DNA of 26,811 nt from Lachnospiraceae bacterium (lineage in GTDB: Bacteria; Bacillota; Clostridia; Lachnospirales; Lachnospiraceae), in contig DLZQ01000075.1 in NCBI GenBank assembly GCA_003447295.1, positions 4,704 to 31,514 of the forward strand, read 5' to 3'. This document shows, piece by piece, positions 1 through 9,208 of this stretch. Under the pieces are notes generated by a model that had not been told where the DNA came from, ran no database searches, and worked only from the letters and a program-made list of their open reading frames with translations. Both the position numbers and the translations under genes were made by a program. The stretch's first letter is position 1; each line of letters opens with the position of its first letter.

Positions 1-126
1 CTGGCAGATGCCATTATGGATCGCATATCTTATGATTCATATAAAATCGATATTGAAAGCATTGATCCATCCAAAGCTCTCTCTATGAGAGAGGTATACG
101 GATTAGATCCGGCAATGGCAAAGTAA
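1..126 (+). CDS. IstB-like ATP-binding protein of an IS21-family element, C-terminal end only (partial)
   Basis: The first frame is open from the window edge to a TAA at 124-126 and encodes 41 residues beginning LADAIMDRISYDSYKID. The 'ADAI(M/L)DR' stretch followed by a short basic/polar tail is typical of the C-terminus of IstB, the AAA+ helper ATPase that assists the IS21 transposase IstA. The rest of the gene, including the Walker motifs, and istA would lie to the left of the window. The following 90 nt should contain the end of the element, but I could not define a terminal inverted repeat with only one end visible. A DnaC/IstB-like protein outside an IS is the alternative; the ISL3 remnant next door favours the IS reading. 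Confidence 0.7.
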   Translation: MADAIMDRISYDSYKIDIESIDPSKALSMREVYGLDPAMAK

Positions 127-159
127 CTTATCGTTACAGAGAACAGAGTGGCTCCGTTA

Positions 160-203
160 GTCCGGACAGGTGGCTCTCGCCACACCGGACTGGCGGCTCC
201 GCC
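160..203. terminator. Two adjacent GC-rich hairpins between istB and the ISL3 remnant
   Basis: GTCCGG (160-165) pairs with CCGGAC (185-190), with GTGGC/GCCAC (170-174/179-183) stacked inside around a TCTC loop. Directly after it, GGCGG (192-196) pairs with CCGCC (199-203). The hairpins lie between convergent reading directions (istB on plus, ISL3 transposase on minus), so a bidirectional terminator or IS-end structure is plausible. No U-tract follows on either strand, so classical intrinsic termination is not demonstrated. Confidence 0.4.
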
Positions 204-215
204 GCACCGTAATAT

Positions 216-1807
216 TCAATTCACATATGTTTGCAACTCAGGAATACTAAATTTTTCCAATTTAACAAGCCATGCGTCTAGCTTTTCTTCATGCTTTGAA
301 TATATAATTTCATAAAATTCCTTTATGGTCACATAAAGATTGGAAATCACTGGGTATGATTTTAAAACTTGTTCATACTGTTCCTGACTGATTGTTTTCA
401 CATCATTCAATCCTTTATATATTAATTGCGTTAGTGATCGGCGTTGTACGTATTCTTTCGGCTGATAATCAGAACAAGCATCTTCTTTTTGAGCGGTCAC
501 GCGACGAATTCTTTCTTTTTGAATAAACATTCTTAAAGAAGCAACCGACCCATCATACCCTTTTTCACTGATTATTTTGTGTATACAAGGGTATGTCATG
601 CCTTCGCACCGCAACTTAATGACTTCAGCTTCATATGGTGCCAACTTTCCTGGAATACGTGCATGGTAATGCTTGTTTTCTACAGAGTAACTTGGATTCA
701 AATAATTTTGAATCGTTTTAAATGTATGATGCATCTCTTTAGCGATTTGTTCAATAGGAATACCATCGCAAGCCATTTTTCTTGCTGTATTTACCTCTTC
801 TTGTTTTTGTTGCATTGCAAGCCGGTGATTAGCCTCCCTCGCAATGACTTTATCCTCGATTTTATCTGTATCGAGCTTCAAATACTTTTGAATTGTCTTC
901 ACAAAAGAATGCAATAACATGCGATTTCATTTACTGTCATTCCTTCGGCTCTCTTTGTTTGTGCAAATCGAACTCTGTCAACATGATTCCGTTGATCAAT
1001 AAGTTTCACATGTTCTTCGCTATTTATACTAACTGCAGGTATTCAAGTCGAGCCGGAAACTCTCTGATTATATATTTTGTCATTGCCCCCGTGAGTCCTT
1101 TTATCATATGAAATCTGTCACTTACCTGAACTACACCCGGATGGGATTTTTCAGAAGCATTCGCATAAATCTGAGCACCATCTCTTGAAATCACTTCAAT
1201 ATTGAGGTATGTAGCAAGCCATGCTCTTACTTTCTCTGTATTTCTTGTCGGAATCAAATCAATTATTCTATGCGTCTCTAAATCAACCATTACCGTTCCG
1301 TAAGAAAATCTTTTTCTAATTGCAAAGTCATCCACACAAACTTTTCTCACAGACAAGTTATCAACAATCGATGGCATTTTTTTTAAGCAGAACACAGATG
1401 CTGCTTTTCGATATATCGACATTACTATTTTTCAAAACCTTCGAAGCATTGACTGAACTCAGCTGGCTTGAGGTAAATAAAATATTTTTTTCTAAACGTT
1501 TGGTTCTCTTTCCATTTGCATCAACAAATGTATGTCGTTCAGAAAATGTCCGTTTGCAACACGTATCATTATCACAAAAGAACTTTCTTGTTGAAACAAG
1601 TAAAACAACCTTCTTTCCTTGTATGGGAAGATCCTGTACCTCTCTTTGATATATAGAATGAATTCTTTTAGATTCTTTTCCACAATAAGGACAATTAGCA
1701 GTTGATATTTCACTTGATATTTCAAAAATAATTTTATCTGCTTTATTACGAAATGCATCTAATCTATAATTGTTATCCAGATCTTTGACAATAAAATCCA
1801 TAACCAT
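216..1807 (-). pseudogene. ISL3-family transposase, broken by frameshifts and truncated at its C-terminus
   Basis: Three consecutive minus-strand frames together reconstruct an ISL3-type transposase. Residues from 1807 to about 1380 give the N-terminal zinc finger (CPYC...CDNDTCCKRTF). From about 1380 to 1029 lies the start of the DDE domain (VCVDDFAIRKR, then VISRDGA). From about 1027 to 216 lie an HTH-like region and part of the catalytic domain. The first frame change falls at a run of eight A on the coding strand (1377-1384); removing one A restores the frame. At least one further frame change is needed between about 1030 and 900. The last frame stops at ELQTYVN, before the region where family members carry the final catalytic Glu and conserved C-terminus, so the 3' end is missing, perhaps through the adjacent IS21 insertion. 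Almost certainly inactive. Confidence 0.85.
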
Positions 1808-1920
1808 CCTCCGATGGTTATATTATATTAATTTATCGTGATAAAGTCAACTAAGTCTGGAAAGAACCTATGGAACGTTTACATTCTTTCAAATGCTGCC
1901 ACTTTCTCATCCTCCTCATG

Positions 1921-3375
1921 CTAGTTTGGGCTGAATATCTTCCTTTTTAAATATACAATTATGTATTCAAAACTTTCCACCTTCAATACTCTTGATAAAA
2001 TTAGATATGTACTCGCTATAATTATTATTTTAAGAATTAAAGCACTCCACACTGGAAGAAACAGCCAATTAACACAGTAAGCAGATATTCCGGCAGTAAT
2101 TGTTAGAATTAAATTTGGCATTAAATCTTTAATTTGTTCTCCATATGAATATTTCAGAAGTTTCTTATTTGGCGATGCATTTATAACTCCACTAATTGGT
2201 GCCGTAATTGCCATCACCGCTGCAATTGCTAAAACACCATGTTGCACTGAAATGATTATTCCTATAATTCCAATTGCCTTCTTAATTATTTCAAGTTTCA
2301 AAAACAAATCACTTCGGCCAACAGCCTTGATAGCATTTAAATTTGCTGTATGAATTGGCCATAATGCATATGTAAAACAAAAAATTTGCAAGTACGGTAC
2401 ACTAGGTAGCCATTTTTCTGTAAGTAATATACTTACAACTTCTTTTCCTGCAACTGCTAGTGTCATCATCAGGGGCCAAATAATATAACACCCCATTTGT
2501 ATCGATCTTCTTGTCATCTGTTTTACACGTGATATGTTATCCTGCTCTCGCGACATAACAGGCAGTAATACGCTATCAATAGATGAATTTATATTAGTTA
2601 TTACTAAATTAGGCAGATTCTTTCCACGGTTATAATATGCTAAACTTTCGCCTGAATAGATCTTACCTATTATTAATTGCCGTACATTGTTGTAAATCGT
2701 ATCGATAAGCGAAGATACTAACAGTTTCCAGCCAAAGCTGAATAAATCTTTAAAGCGGTTAAACGAAAATTCGAATGTTGGTCTCCATTTCACTGTAAAA
2801 AAAAGGATAACTGTATCAATCGTGACATTTGTAAGTTGTTGTCCAACAAGCGCCCAAACTCCAAACCCACAATGTGCCATCGTTATCCCGACAACTGCAG
2901 CAACTATTGTTCCCGCGAGCGTTGCATAGAAAAATCTTTTAAACAACAAATTTCTTGAGACGTATGCCTGTTGAATATTTTTCATTCCTGAAACAATCAA
3001 CGTTAAACCTAAAACTCTAGTCAACATACATAACTCAGGTTTTTTATAAAAAGCCGCTATCCAAGGTGCTGACAAAAACAATATTAAGTATGCCAACGTA
3101 CACATTAAAAGATTAAAATAGAAAACTGTCGAAAAATCCAGTTGGTCAGCATCAGATTTTTGAATTAACGCATTTCCCATGCCACTATCTATAAATACCT
3201 GCAAGATTGCTGTAAACACAGTTATTAAAGCAATAGTTCCGTAAACAGATGGATCTAAAAGTCTTGCCAGTACAACTGATACTATAAAAGATACTCCCTG
3301 GGCTCCACATCGTTCAGCAAAACGCCAAACCAAATTCGATATTGTTACACTTCTAATATCATTATTCTTATTCAT
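1921..3375 (-). CDS. Wzx-type polysaccharide flippase (WzxC/TuaB-like, MOP superfamily)
   Basis: A 484-residue, strongly hydrophobic protein predicted to flip undecaprenyl-PP-linked oligosaccharide from the inner to the outer face of the cytoplasmic membrane. The N-terminus (VWRFAERCGAQGVSFIVSVVLARLLDP) is typical of the WzxC/TuaB branch, and hydrophobic segments run along the whole chain, matching the usual 12-14 helices and 480-500 residue length. It is the last gene of the EPS operon, 20 nt downstream of the GT56 gene. The upstream Shine-Dalgarno is weak (GAGAT about 11 nt before ATG), so translation may rely on read-through from the preceding gene. It is AT-rich like the other glycan-specific genes. 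Family confident; substrate unknown. Confidence 0.9.
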   Translation of the reverse strand: MNKNNDIRSVTISNLVWRFAERCGAQGVSFIVSVVLARLLDPSVYGTIALITVFTAILQVFIDSGMGNALIQKSDADQLDFSTVFYFNLLMCTLAYLILFLSAPWIAAFYKKPELCMLTRVLGLTLIVSGMKNIQQAYVSRNLLFKRFFYATLAGTIVAAVVGITMAHCGFGVWALVGQQLTNVTIDTVILFFTVKWRPTFEFSFNRFKDLFSFGWKLLVSSLIDTIYNNVRQLIIGKIYSGESLAYYNRGKNLPNLVITNINSSIDSVLLPVMSREQDNISRVKQMTRRSIQMGCYIIWPLMMTLAVAGKEVVSILLTEKWLPSVPYLQIFCFTYALWPIHTANLNAIKAVGRSDLFLKLEIIKKAIGIIGIIISVQHGVLAIAAVMAITAPISGVINASPNKKLLKYSYGEQIKDLMPNLILTITAGISAYCVNWLFLPVWSALILKIIIIASTYLILSRVLKVESFEYIIVYLKRKIFSPN

Positions 3376-3395
3376 TGACTATTCTTATCTCATTT

Positions 3396-4484
3396 CTAGT
3401 ATTCAATCACTTTTTTCATAGTCACAAACATTTTCGCCCACATCTCAACCTTGTTATTCATGCTATGTCTCGCTTCAATAACTTTCATGTTGTTTTCTTT
3501 GACATCCTCTGGTTGCAAATATAACTCTTTGATGGTACTCATATTATTAATATCTTTTATATTAAATAATTTGCATCCTAAATCATTGAAGTGCCCCCAC
3601 ATCTTTGTATCATCTCTTATATACACTTTGGTCCCCATCATTACCAATTGTGAAATATTCCCCATAGCCTGCTGTCTATTATTATTAAATATTCCAACGT
3701 GCATTTGTCCCAAAAATCCAAGGTATTCCTCCCCGTTCATTTTCTCCTGAACTGGAAATACTTTGTCTCCGAAAATAGATTGTGCATAACTTATTACATC
3801 ATTAGCATACTCTTGGAATTCTCCAGTTCCATAGCTTAATGGTAAATATATTTCTATTTCTTCATTTCTAAACTTCGAAAGCAGTTCTAGTGCTTCCTTA
3901 TGTTGGTTTGTAATTGTAGCGCTATTACCAACAATAATACGTACCACATTATTGCTTTGCGTTTTCTTGCTTTCGATAAGCCTTCTAACCAATTCTTGAT
4001 TACCTGCTGGCACTGGATATACAATAGAGCATTCCACTCCTTGAGCCCCATACCATTTTTGGGCAAGTTCATAATCCCCTTTTGCAACTGTAGTGATAAC
4101 CGGAATATGTGGAATAATTGATTTTTTCAGCAACTCTGTAAATTTTTCTACTAAAGTCAACTTTTTCTTAGTATGAATATAGATATCCCCTCCCCATACT
4201 ATCCAATTGCATTTTTTCAATAGCCAAGGTTGTGCAGCTAACAACCATACAATCAACCTATTAATTAACCCGTGGACTACTATGGCATCAGCTTTACTCA
4301 ATACCCTCAGCATCTCTATAGAACGCGATTTAATGACTCTACAATTTCCATTCGTAAAGCAAGGATAATTTGGGAATTTACTAATAAAAATGTGCTCTTC
4401 AATTTCGTTATTAAAGTATTGGCTAATCATCTCGTAAGTGTCTTTTGTAAACATTGAGCCAGCCCCTAAAATATGCGCAATCAT
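3396..4484 (-). CDS. WecF-like (GT56) glycosyltransferase, 4-acetamido-4,6-dideoxygalactosyltransferase family
   Basis: 362 residues. WecF transfers Fuc4NAc from dTDP-Fuc4NAc to a lipid-linked acceptor in enterobacterial common antigen synthesis. Seen here in the family order are HILGAG (4-9), IVWGGDIY (95-102, compare WecF 'HIWGADLY'), IIVGNSATITNQH (183-195, compare 'ILVGNSGDRSNEH'), and LPLSYG at the place of WecF 'VPMGYP'. A C-terminal 'GIFNNNRQQAMGN' stretch parallels WecF 'GYFIFARQQGIGT'. No membrane helix is evident, so it is probably a peripheral cytoplasmic enzyme. Its ATG overlaps the stop of the Wzy-like gene by 4 nt (translational coupling), with AAGGAAGG/AGGAG just upstream. The exact donor is inferred from family and cannot be fixed. 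It is the only recognisable extending glycosyltransferase in the operon. Confidence 0.8.
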   Translation of the reverse strand: MIAHILGAGSMFTKDTYEMISQYFNNEIEEHIFISKFPNYPCFTNGNCRVIKSRSIEMLRVLSKADAIVVHGLINRLIVWLLAAQPWLLKKCNWIVWGGDIYIHTKKKLTLVEKFTELLKKSIIPHIPVITTVAKGDYELAQKWYGAQGVECSIVYPVPAGNQELVRRLIESKKTQSNNVVRIIVGNSATITNQHKEALELLSKFRNEEIEIYLPLSYGTGEFQEYANDVISYAQSIFGDKVFPVQEKMNGEEYLGFLGQMHVGIFNNNRQQAMGNISQLVMMGTKVYIRDDTKMWGHFNDLGCKLFNIKDINNMSTIKELYLQPEDVKENNMKVIEARHSMNNKVEMWAKMFVTMKKVIEY

Positions 4485-5767
4485 TCTCCTAACCTTCCTT
4501 TTTCACGATACATCATTAAGACAGCCAACGACATCCAGAAAAAAGTATTTCCCCAAAAGGTGTCTGAAACTATCAGACGCATGTCGATTGAGAAAAAAAT
4601 CGTATATATTGTTACTATCACTGGATTTTTTTCAAAGAAAACAAGTTTTAGCGACTTAACCAACAGAGTTATCAGCACTATCGTCGCTCCTATCACACCA
4701 AAGTTTAAAGCCATTTCATAAACTATGCTGTGTGAATACCCCCAATAATATCTAGGCCCAATAAATACTCTATCCGAATATGCCCCATAGCCCCATGGAT
4801 TTTTTCTTATAGCATCAAGTGCTATTGCGTATATTCCATCACGACCACTATCACTCGCTATATTAGCGCTTGTTAATTGAAGTAATGTTCTTGATGAAAC
4901 ATGAAAATGATTCATCAAAAACAGTGCCGCGTTTTGCACTAATGTTAGGCCATAGGAATAGAACACTAATACTATTACTATAAAAATAAATACATAAAGA
5001 ATTTTTTTTGAGGAACTTTGCTTACCATTAAACATACTTAGTCCCAAAAATACAGCTAGACAAATCAAAGCACCTCGTGACCCCTGTGTTATAGAAAGAA
5101 AAAAACATGCAGTCGCCAATATAATGTATTTATATGTTTTCTTTTCTTGGAATTGAGATAATGCCACTAATGCAATGAAAACCATGTCATATCCAAAATC
5201 CAATGAATATGATTTTTCAGCAAGTTCACCGGTTGCATTATATGCCATCCATGTGCCAGCAATAGTTGCCTGATACAAATTGTATAGGTTATACAAAAAA
5301 AGAACAACAGCATATACGTTGAGATTTTTCCATAAACGTTCTTCCTTTTGGGATAGCTCAACTATTAAAAAAGCCCATATTGCCCCATGATCTGGACGAA
5401 ATACTGTATACCAGACCCCGAAAATATCTCTTGAATACCAATATTCGTATTCAGGATGGATCTTTAGGGTAATCACAAAAAAAGAGCTTAGCACTAAAAG
5501 AAGCCAATGAAAATATTTCCATGGAATGACTCTTTCAATCACTATGTAGAGGACTAGCGGAATAAATATTAATATATTTTCAAAAAGAATTGTAAAGCCA
5601 CTCAGCCTTACAATCCTTAATAAATTCATTAACACGAGTCTCAACGGTGCATTACACAACCATAAAACGCATGTTAAATCTAGTAATAATTCACTTCTAA
5701 AAGTCCAATTTAAATTCTTCAATCGAATATTAATCATTTTCGATGCGTCGTTGTCCGTCTCATACAT
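4481..5767 (-). CDS. O-antigen ligase/polymerase-like membrane protein (Wzy-like)
   Basis: 428 residues with about ten hydrophobic segments and a large polar loop (roughly residues 285-345) holding GRDGIYAIALDAIRKNPWGYGAYS. This is the layout of Wzy/RfaL family proteins, where the extracytoplasmic loop after a 'GR...W..A.......P..G.G' pattern binds the polyprenyl-linked glycan. Predicted role: polymerisation of flipped repeat units on the outer face of the membrane. Its start overlaps the stop of the SDR gene (TAATG at 5765-5769), and its stop overlaps the start of the GT56 gene, so it is translationally coupled both ways. Wzy proteins diverge fast; assignment rests on topology, the loop pattern and position next to wzx. 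Ligation rather than polymerisation is an alternative. Confidence 0.8.
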   Translation of the reverse strand: MYETDNDASKMINIRLKNLNWTFRSELLLDLTCVLWLCNAPLRLVLMNLLRIVRLSGFTILFENILIFIPLVLYIVIERVIPWKYFHWLLLVLSSFFVITLKIHPEYEYWYSRDIFGVWYTVFRPDHGAIWAFLIVELSQKEERLWKNLNVYAVVLFLYNLYNLYQATIAGTWMAYNATGELAEKSYSLDFGYDMVFIALVALSQFQEKKTYKYIILATACFFLSITQGSRGALICLAVFLGLSMFNGKQSSSKKILYVFIFIVIVLVFYSYGLTLVQNAALFLMNHFHVSSRTLLQLTSANIASDSGRDGIYAIALDAIRKNPWGYGAYSDRVFIGPRYYWGYSHSIVYEMALNFGVIGATIVLITLLVKSLKLVFFEKNPVIVTIYTIFFSIDMRLIVSDTFWGNTFFWMSLAVLMMYREKGRLGE

Positions 5768-6657
5768 TAGATTATTGTCCTTTGGCTAATATTGTCAAAA
5801 ATATCTTTAATTGATTTCTCAATGCTATATTGAGGGCACCAGTTAAAAGTTTTCATGAAATGTTCCGAATTCATCGAATTATTATGAAATGCCTCTGATT
5901 CTTCTCTTCTCACATGGTATGCAATTTTTCTTGATTCTGCTTCTTTAATACATAAATCCATCAACTCATCCAATGTATAGGAATGACCAATCCCAAAATT
6001 AAAGTGATCTTCCCATTTAGAATAATCCGCACTTAGCATCGCAATAATTCCAAGAGCCGCATCTCTGACATCCATAAACTCGAATCTTTGATTTAATCCA
6101 GACACTACAATGTCTTCATTATTGATTATTTTATTAATAAGCTTATTTATTAATCTTTCATCAAAACCAGGTCCAATTAAACTAGCCATTCTAAGATTAG
6201 TATGCGGAATTGTGTTGAACATTACACTAAGTAATAACTCTATCGAATACTTTCCGACCGCATATTTCGATTCTAATACCACTTTTTCATTATTTTCAGC
6301 TGCCTTCACTCGATTTTGGCTATATACACTTTGTGATGATATGTTTATGACACCTGCAATTTTATTTTTAGCCGCACATTCAAATATATTTTTTATATAC
6401 TCTAAGCCAGCAGCCATATCTTCATCGTTTGCACGAGGAAATGCGCAGTTTACAAGTATACTGCCTTTGTACGCAAAAGCCGTTTCGTAGTTATTGGGAT
6501 TTATAAATTTGATTCTATTTTCAAATATATACTCTTCTAATCTTAGAGGATTGGATGTAATTGCAATTATATTTATATCTCTACGTTTTACACATTGTCT
6601 GATAATCTCACGACCTAAAAATCCACCTGCCCCAGTCAAGATAACATTGTTTTTCAT
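5767..6657 (-). CDS. NAD(P)-dependent nucleotide-sugar epimerase/dehydratase (extended SDR)
   Basis: 296 residues. The N-terminal Rossmann motif TGAGGFLG (8-15), the serine region NISSQSVYS (105-113) and the catalytic YxxxK as YAVGK (132-136) are all present and correctly spaced for an extended SDR. The C-terminal substrate region ends in FNWCPQYSIEKSIKDIF, the usual 'GW.P...LE.GI' tail of these enzymes. Length is near the normal 300-330. The likely reaction is oxidation, reduction or epimerisation at C4 of a nucleotide-activated sugar; the product cannot be read from sequence. RBS GGGGA lies 7 nt before ATG. It follows the ATP-grasp gene by 11 nt and overlaps the Wzy gene, in the middle of the sugar-modification block. 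Confidence 0.88.
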   Translation of the reverse strand: MKNNVILTGAGGFLGREIIRQCVKRRDINIIAITSNPLRLEEYIFENRIKFINPNNYETAFAYKGSILVNCAFPRANDEDMAAGLEYIKNIFECAAKNKIAGVINISSQSVYSQNRVKAAENNEKVVLESKYAVGKYSIELLLSVMFNTIPHTNLRMASLIGPGFDERLINKLINKIINNEDIVVSGLNQRFEFMDVRDAALGIIAMLSADYSKWEDHFNFGIGHSYTLDELMDLCIKEAESRKIAYHVRREESEAFHNNSMNSEHFMKTFNWCPQYSIEKSIKDIFDNISQRTII

Positions 6658-6668
6658 TAAATTGTCCC

Positions 6669-7979
6669 CTATTTTACGTCAAATACTCTTTCTGGTTTCA
6701 TCCTGACCGTCATTGGTTTTCCTTGATTATCGTTCACTACAACATGTTCGTTTAAATATCTAATATCTTCAGCCATCTGTTCTCGGCTCTCACAAATCAT
6801 AATGAATCTAATCATTAGTTGTCTTAATGTGTCACCATTAGGTGTTTCCACTCCGACTGGATATCTGCTTTCATAAGTAATAACACTACTTGTATTTCTA
6901 ACTGCTTCCTCTAAGCCAGAAATTTCACCAACCACTCCACCTTTAGAAACAAACGAGACAACACCGCAACACTTATTTCTCATGGTCGGGTCTTCCTTTT
7001 CCTCAGAAAAAGTAACTGAAGTCCCGAGTAAAGCATTCTCTACCAACAAATGAATATAGTTGACTCCATTTACCTGATCAAGTATTCTATATGGAGCTTC
7101 TCCAGCAGACCTCAACCCTCCTTCAAAGATGTGAAAACCTTCATTCCTGTCGTACATCCCCTGTACAAATAGAACAGCATTATTCACGCCTAATTCTCGA
7201 CATAAATTAAGCATGGATGGATTCACTTGCTCAATATATTCATCATAAAAAAGAGAAGGATAAATACGTGCTGCTGGAATCGTTGTGACGTTGCCTTCAT
7301 GCACTGCCACCGGGTATCTATTATCAATACAAGATAATTTTGGCACACCGTTGCACACTGTATAATGTGCTGTAAACTCGTCCCCGTAAACAAATTGTTC
7401 AACTATAATTCTTCGGCTTTCAGAATTTTGAATAGCATCTTTTTCCCATCTAAAAAGTTCTTCTCTATTCATACAAATATGAACTCCAACTGAATTTGCA
7501 GCATCAACCGGTTTTAGAACCACTGGAAATTTATCTAAAACTATATCTTTAGGAATGAACGTTCCCGAAAAATACGTCTTCGGGGCTGGAACACTGCATT
7601 TGTAGCATAGTTTTCTAAACTCCTCCTTGTTTTCCATTCTATTCCATTGTTGTCTCGTACAATAAAACGGCAAATGATATCTCTCAGCTAAACTCATCGC
7701 ATTTAATAAATTAAACTCATGAATTCCAGCTAGCACTCCGTCAACATGTTTTTCTTCTATTAGCCTTCCTAGTTTTTCTTGATCTCCAGTACTTATTAAT
7801 ACATCCTCATCTGCAAGTTTTTTAGCAAACGACCGTTCTCTAGGCAAATAGTCCGCAACAATAGTATGCGCGCCATTCTCCTTAGCGTAATTAACAATAT
7901 CATCTGAACTAGCATTGGAGCCCAGGACTAATAATACCTTTCCCTCAAAAATTTTCTTATTTTCACTATTTTTAATCAT
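6669..7979 (-). CDS. ATP-grasp superfamily ligase 1
   Basis: About 436 residues. An N-terminal Rossmann-like pre-ATP-grasp domain (VLLVLGSNASSDDIVNYAKENGAHTIVADYLP) is followed by the ATP-binding core: FPVVLKPVDAANSVGVHI with the ATP-contacting Lys and Gly-rich loop, then IVEQFVYGDEFTAHY. The late metal-binding segment reads EGGLRSAGEAPY, retaining Glu and Arg but unlike the usual 'E.NPR.GG'. ATP-grasp enzymes activate a carboxylate as acyl phosphate and join it to an amine or similar nucleophile. ATG at 7979 is preferred over the GTG at 7988 because AGGTG (overlapping that GTG) sits 6 nt upstream. It begins 16 nt after its sister ATP-grasp gene. The substrate is unknown; an amino sugar from the DegT product is an attractive acceptor (inference). 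Confidence 0.85.
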   Translation of the reverse strand: MIKNSENKKIFEGKVLLVLGSNASSDDIVNYAKENGAHTIVADYLPRERSFAKKLADEDVLISTGDQEKLGRLIEEKHVDGVLAGIHEFNLLNAMSLAERYHLPFYCTRQQWNRMENKEEFRKLCYKCSVPAPKTYFSGTFIPKDIVLDKFPVVLKPVDAANSVGVHICMNREELFRWEKDAIQNSESRRIIVEQFVYGDEFTAHYTVCNGVPKLSCIDNRYPVAVHEGNVTTIPAARIYPSLFYDEYIEQVNPSMLNLCRELGVNNAVLFVQGMYDRNEGFHIFEGGLRSAGEAPYRILDQVNGVNYIHLLVENALLGTSVTFSEEKEDPTMRNKCCGVVSFVSKGGVVGEISGLEEAVRNTSSVITYESRYPVGVETPNGDTLRQLMIRFIMICESREQMAEDIRYLNEHVVVNDNQGKPMTVRMKPERVFDVK

Positions 7980-7994
7980 AGATTGCACCTAATT

Positions 7995-9203
7995 TTATTC
8001 CAAGATAATATGCAGCCAATCGGACGGATTTTCCATAACACGATCCAATTCTTCTCTGGAATCGAATCTAAGGAACATGTCCCCCAGCGCCTTGTTAGCA
8101 CCAGTAAAAGGTTCTACGAGATCACCGGGTTTTGTGGTCATATCAATAACCTTAACATGTTTTTCCATAATCTCCGGATCAATTTGTAGTTCCTTAAAGA
8201 TTCCGCTGGTTTCACCCTCACTGTGGATAACATATTCAATCCATACGCCATCAAACTCAGGCTGATGAATACCCTCAACAGGCTCTCCAACTGCTTTCTT
8301 CAACTCAGCTTCGATTAAATTTATGCCCGTTGCTAGTTGTTGAATTTCAGCAATCTTACATCCACCACCCCGAGGTGAAACCTCCATGATATAGGGTTTT
8401 CCATCAGAGCCAACGCAGGTCTCGATATTATAAATTCCTGTCTTCATATCAAGCAATTTCATTAATCTTTGGGTTTCTGAAGTAAGATAATCCTGATCTT
8501 CTTTTGCCATAGATGAAGGCCATATAATTTTTGTAGGTGTATAAGGATTATCCGCTTTCTTGTCAAAAAGCTGATCCGAATATGTGCAGAATTTTAATTC
8601 TCCGTCAACTGTAAAATCATCAGCACTTGAATGATATCCTTTGAATGTCAAGAAATCTTCAATAATAAAATGCCCGTTATGGGCTTCAGCAAGAGCTTCC
8701 TCAATTGCAGTCGGAAGATCTTTAACATCATCAACTCTCGTTACACCTTTACTTCCTGCTGAATCTACCGGTTTTACAATAACCGGCCATGTAAAATAGT
8801 CAGCATCATTAACAGCATCTTCGACTTTTTCATAGCTTTGGGCATGCGGACAATTAAATCCATTATCCCAAAGAAATTTTCGGAACAATCCTTTATTCTG
8901 AAGAATTGCTGTTGAATCATACGAGCCTTGGAACGGTATCCCCATTTTTTCAGCGACATATGCCGCCGTAGCAACACCAGGATCACATGCAAATGACATT
9001 ATTCCGTCAATCTTTAGCTCCATGGCCAACTTTAATACGGCTTCTTTATCTATGATACTTACATTATGGTACTCATCAGACACCTTATGTGCAGCATTTT
9101 CCGGGAGATAATCACAAGTGATAGCATAATACCCTTGCTTATGGCATTCTTCAATAATGGGAAACAAATAACGTGAACCACCTAAAAGTAATATCTTTTT
9201 CAT
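7995..9203 (-). CDS. ATP-grasp superfamily ligase 2
   Basis: 402 residues. The N-terminal fold begins MKKILLLGGSRYLFPII, as in PurK/carbamoyl-phosphate-type pre-ATP-grasp domains. The core has WPVIVKPVDSAGSKGVTRV (adenine/phosphate contacts) and FIIEDFLTFKGYHSSADDF. The metal site IMEVSPRGGGCKIAE is close to the canonical 'E.NPR.GG', with Ser for Asn. This copy looks catalytically orthodox and is only distantly similar to the next gene, so the two probably act on different substrates or in sequence rather than being a recent duplication. RBS AAAGGAG lies 10 nt before ATG. It follows the sugar transferase gene by 5 nt and is GC-richer than its neighbour. Specific reaction unknown. Confidence 0.87.
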   Translation of the reverse strand: MKKILLLGGSRYLFPIIEECHKQGYYAITCDYLPENAAHKVSDEYHNVSIIDKEAVLKLAMELKIDGIMSFACDPGVATAAYVAEKMGIPFQGSYDSTAILQNKGLFRKFLWDNGFNCPHAQSYEKVEDAVNDADYFTWPVIVKPVDSAGSKGVTRVDDVKDLPTAIEEALAEAHNGHFIIEDFLTFKGYHSSADDFTVDGELKFCTYSDQLFDKKADNPYTPTKIIWPSSMAKEDQDYLTSETQRLMKLLDMKTGIYNIETCVGSDGKPYIMEVSPRGGGCKIAEIQQLATGINLIEAELKKAVGEPVEGIHQPEFDGVWIEYVIHSEGETSGIFKELQIDPEIMEKHVKVIDMTTKPGDLVEPFTGANKALGDMFLRFDSREELDRVMENPSDWLHIILE

Positions 9204-9208
9204 CTTTA

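Noticed and set aside
1377..1384. A8 run as a programmed frameshift site in the ISL3 transposase
   Set aside because: ISL3 transposases are normally a single frame, and a second frame break plus C-terminal loss shows the gene is decayed.
1860..1890. GAAAGAA/TTCTTTC inverted repeat as terminator of the EPS operon or an IS end
   Set aside because: The stem is only 7 AT-rich bp with a 17-nt loop and no U-tract, and no matching repeat was found at the other end of the ISL3 remnant.
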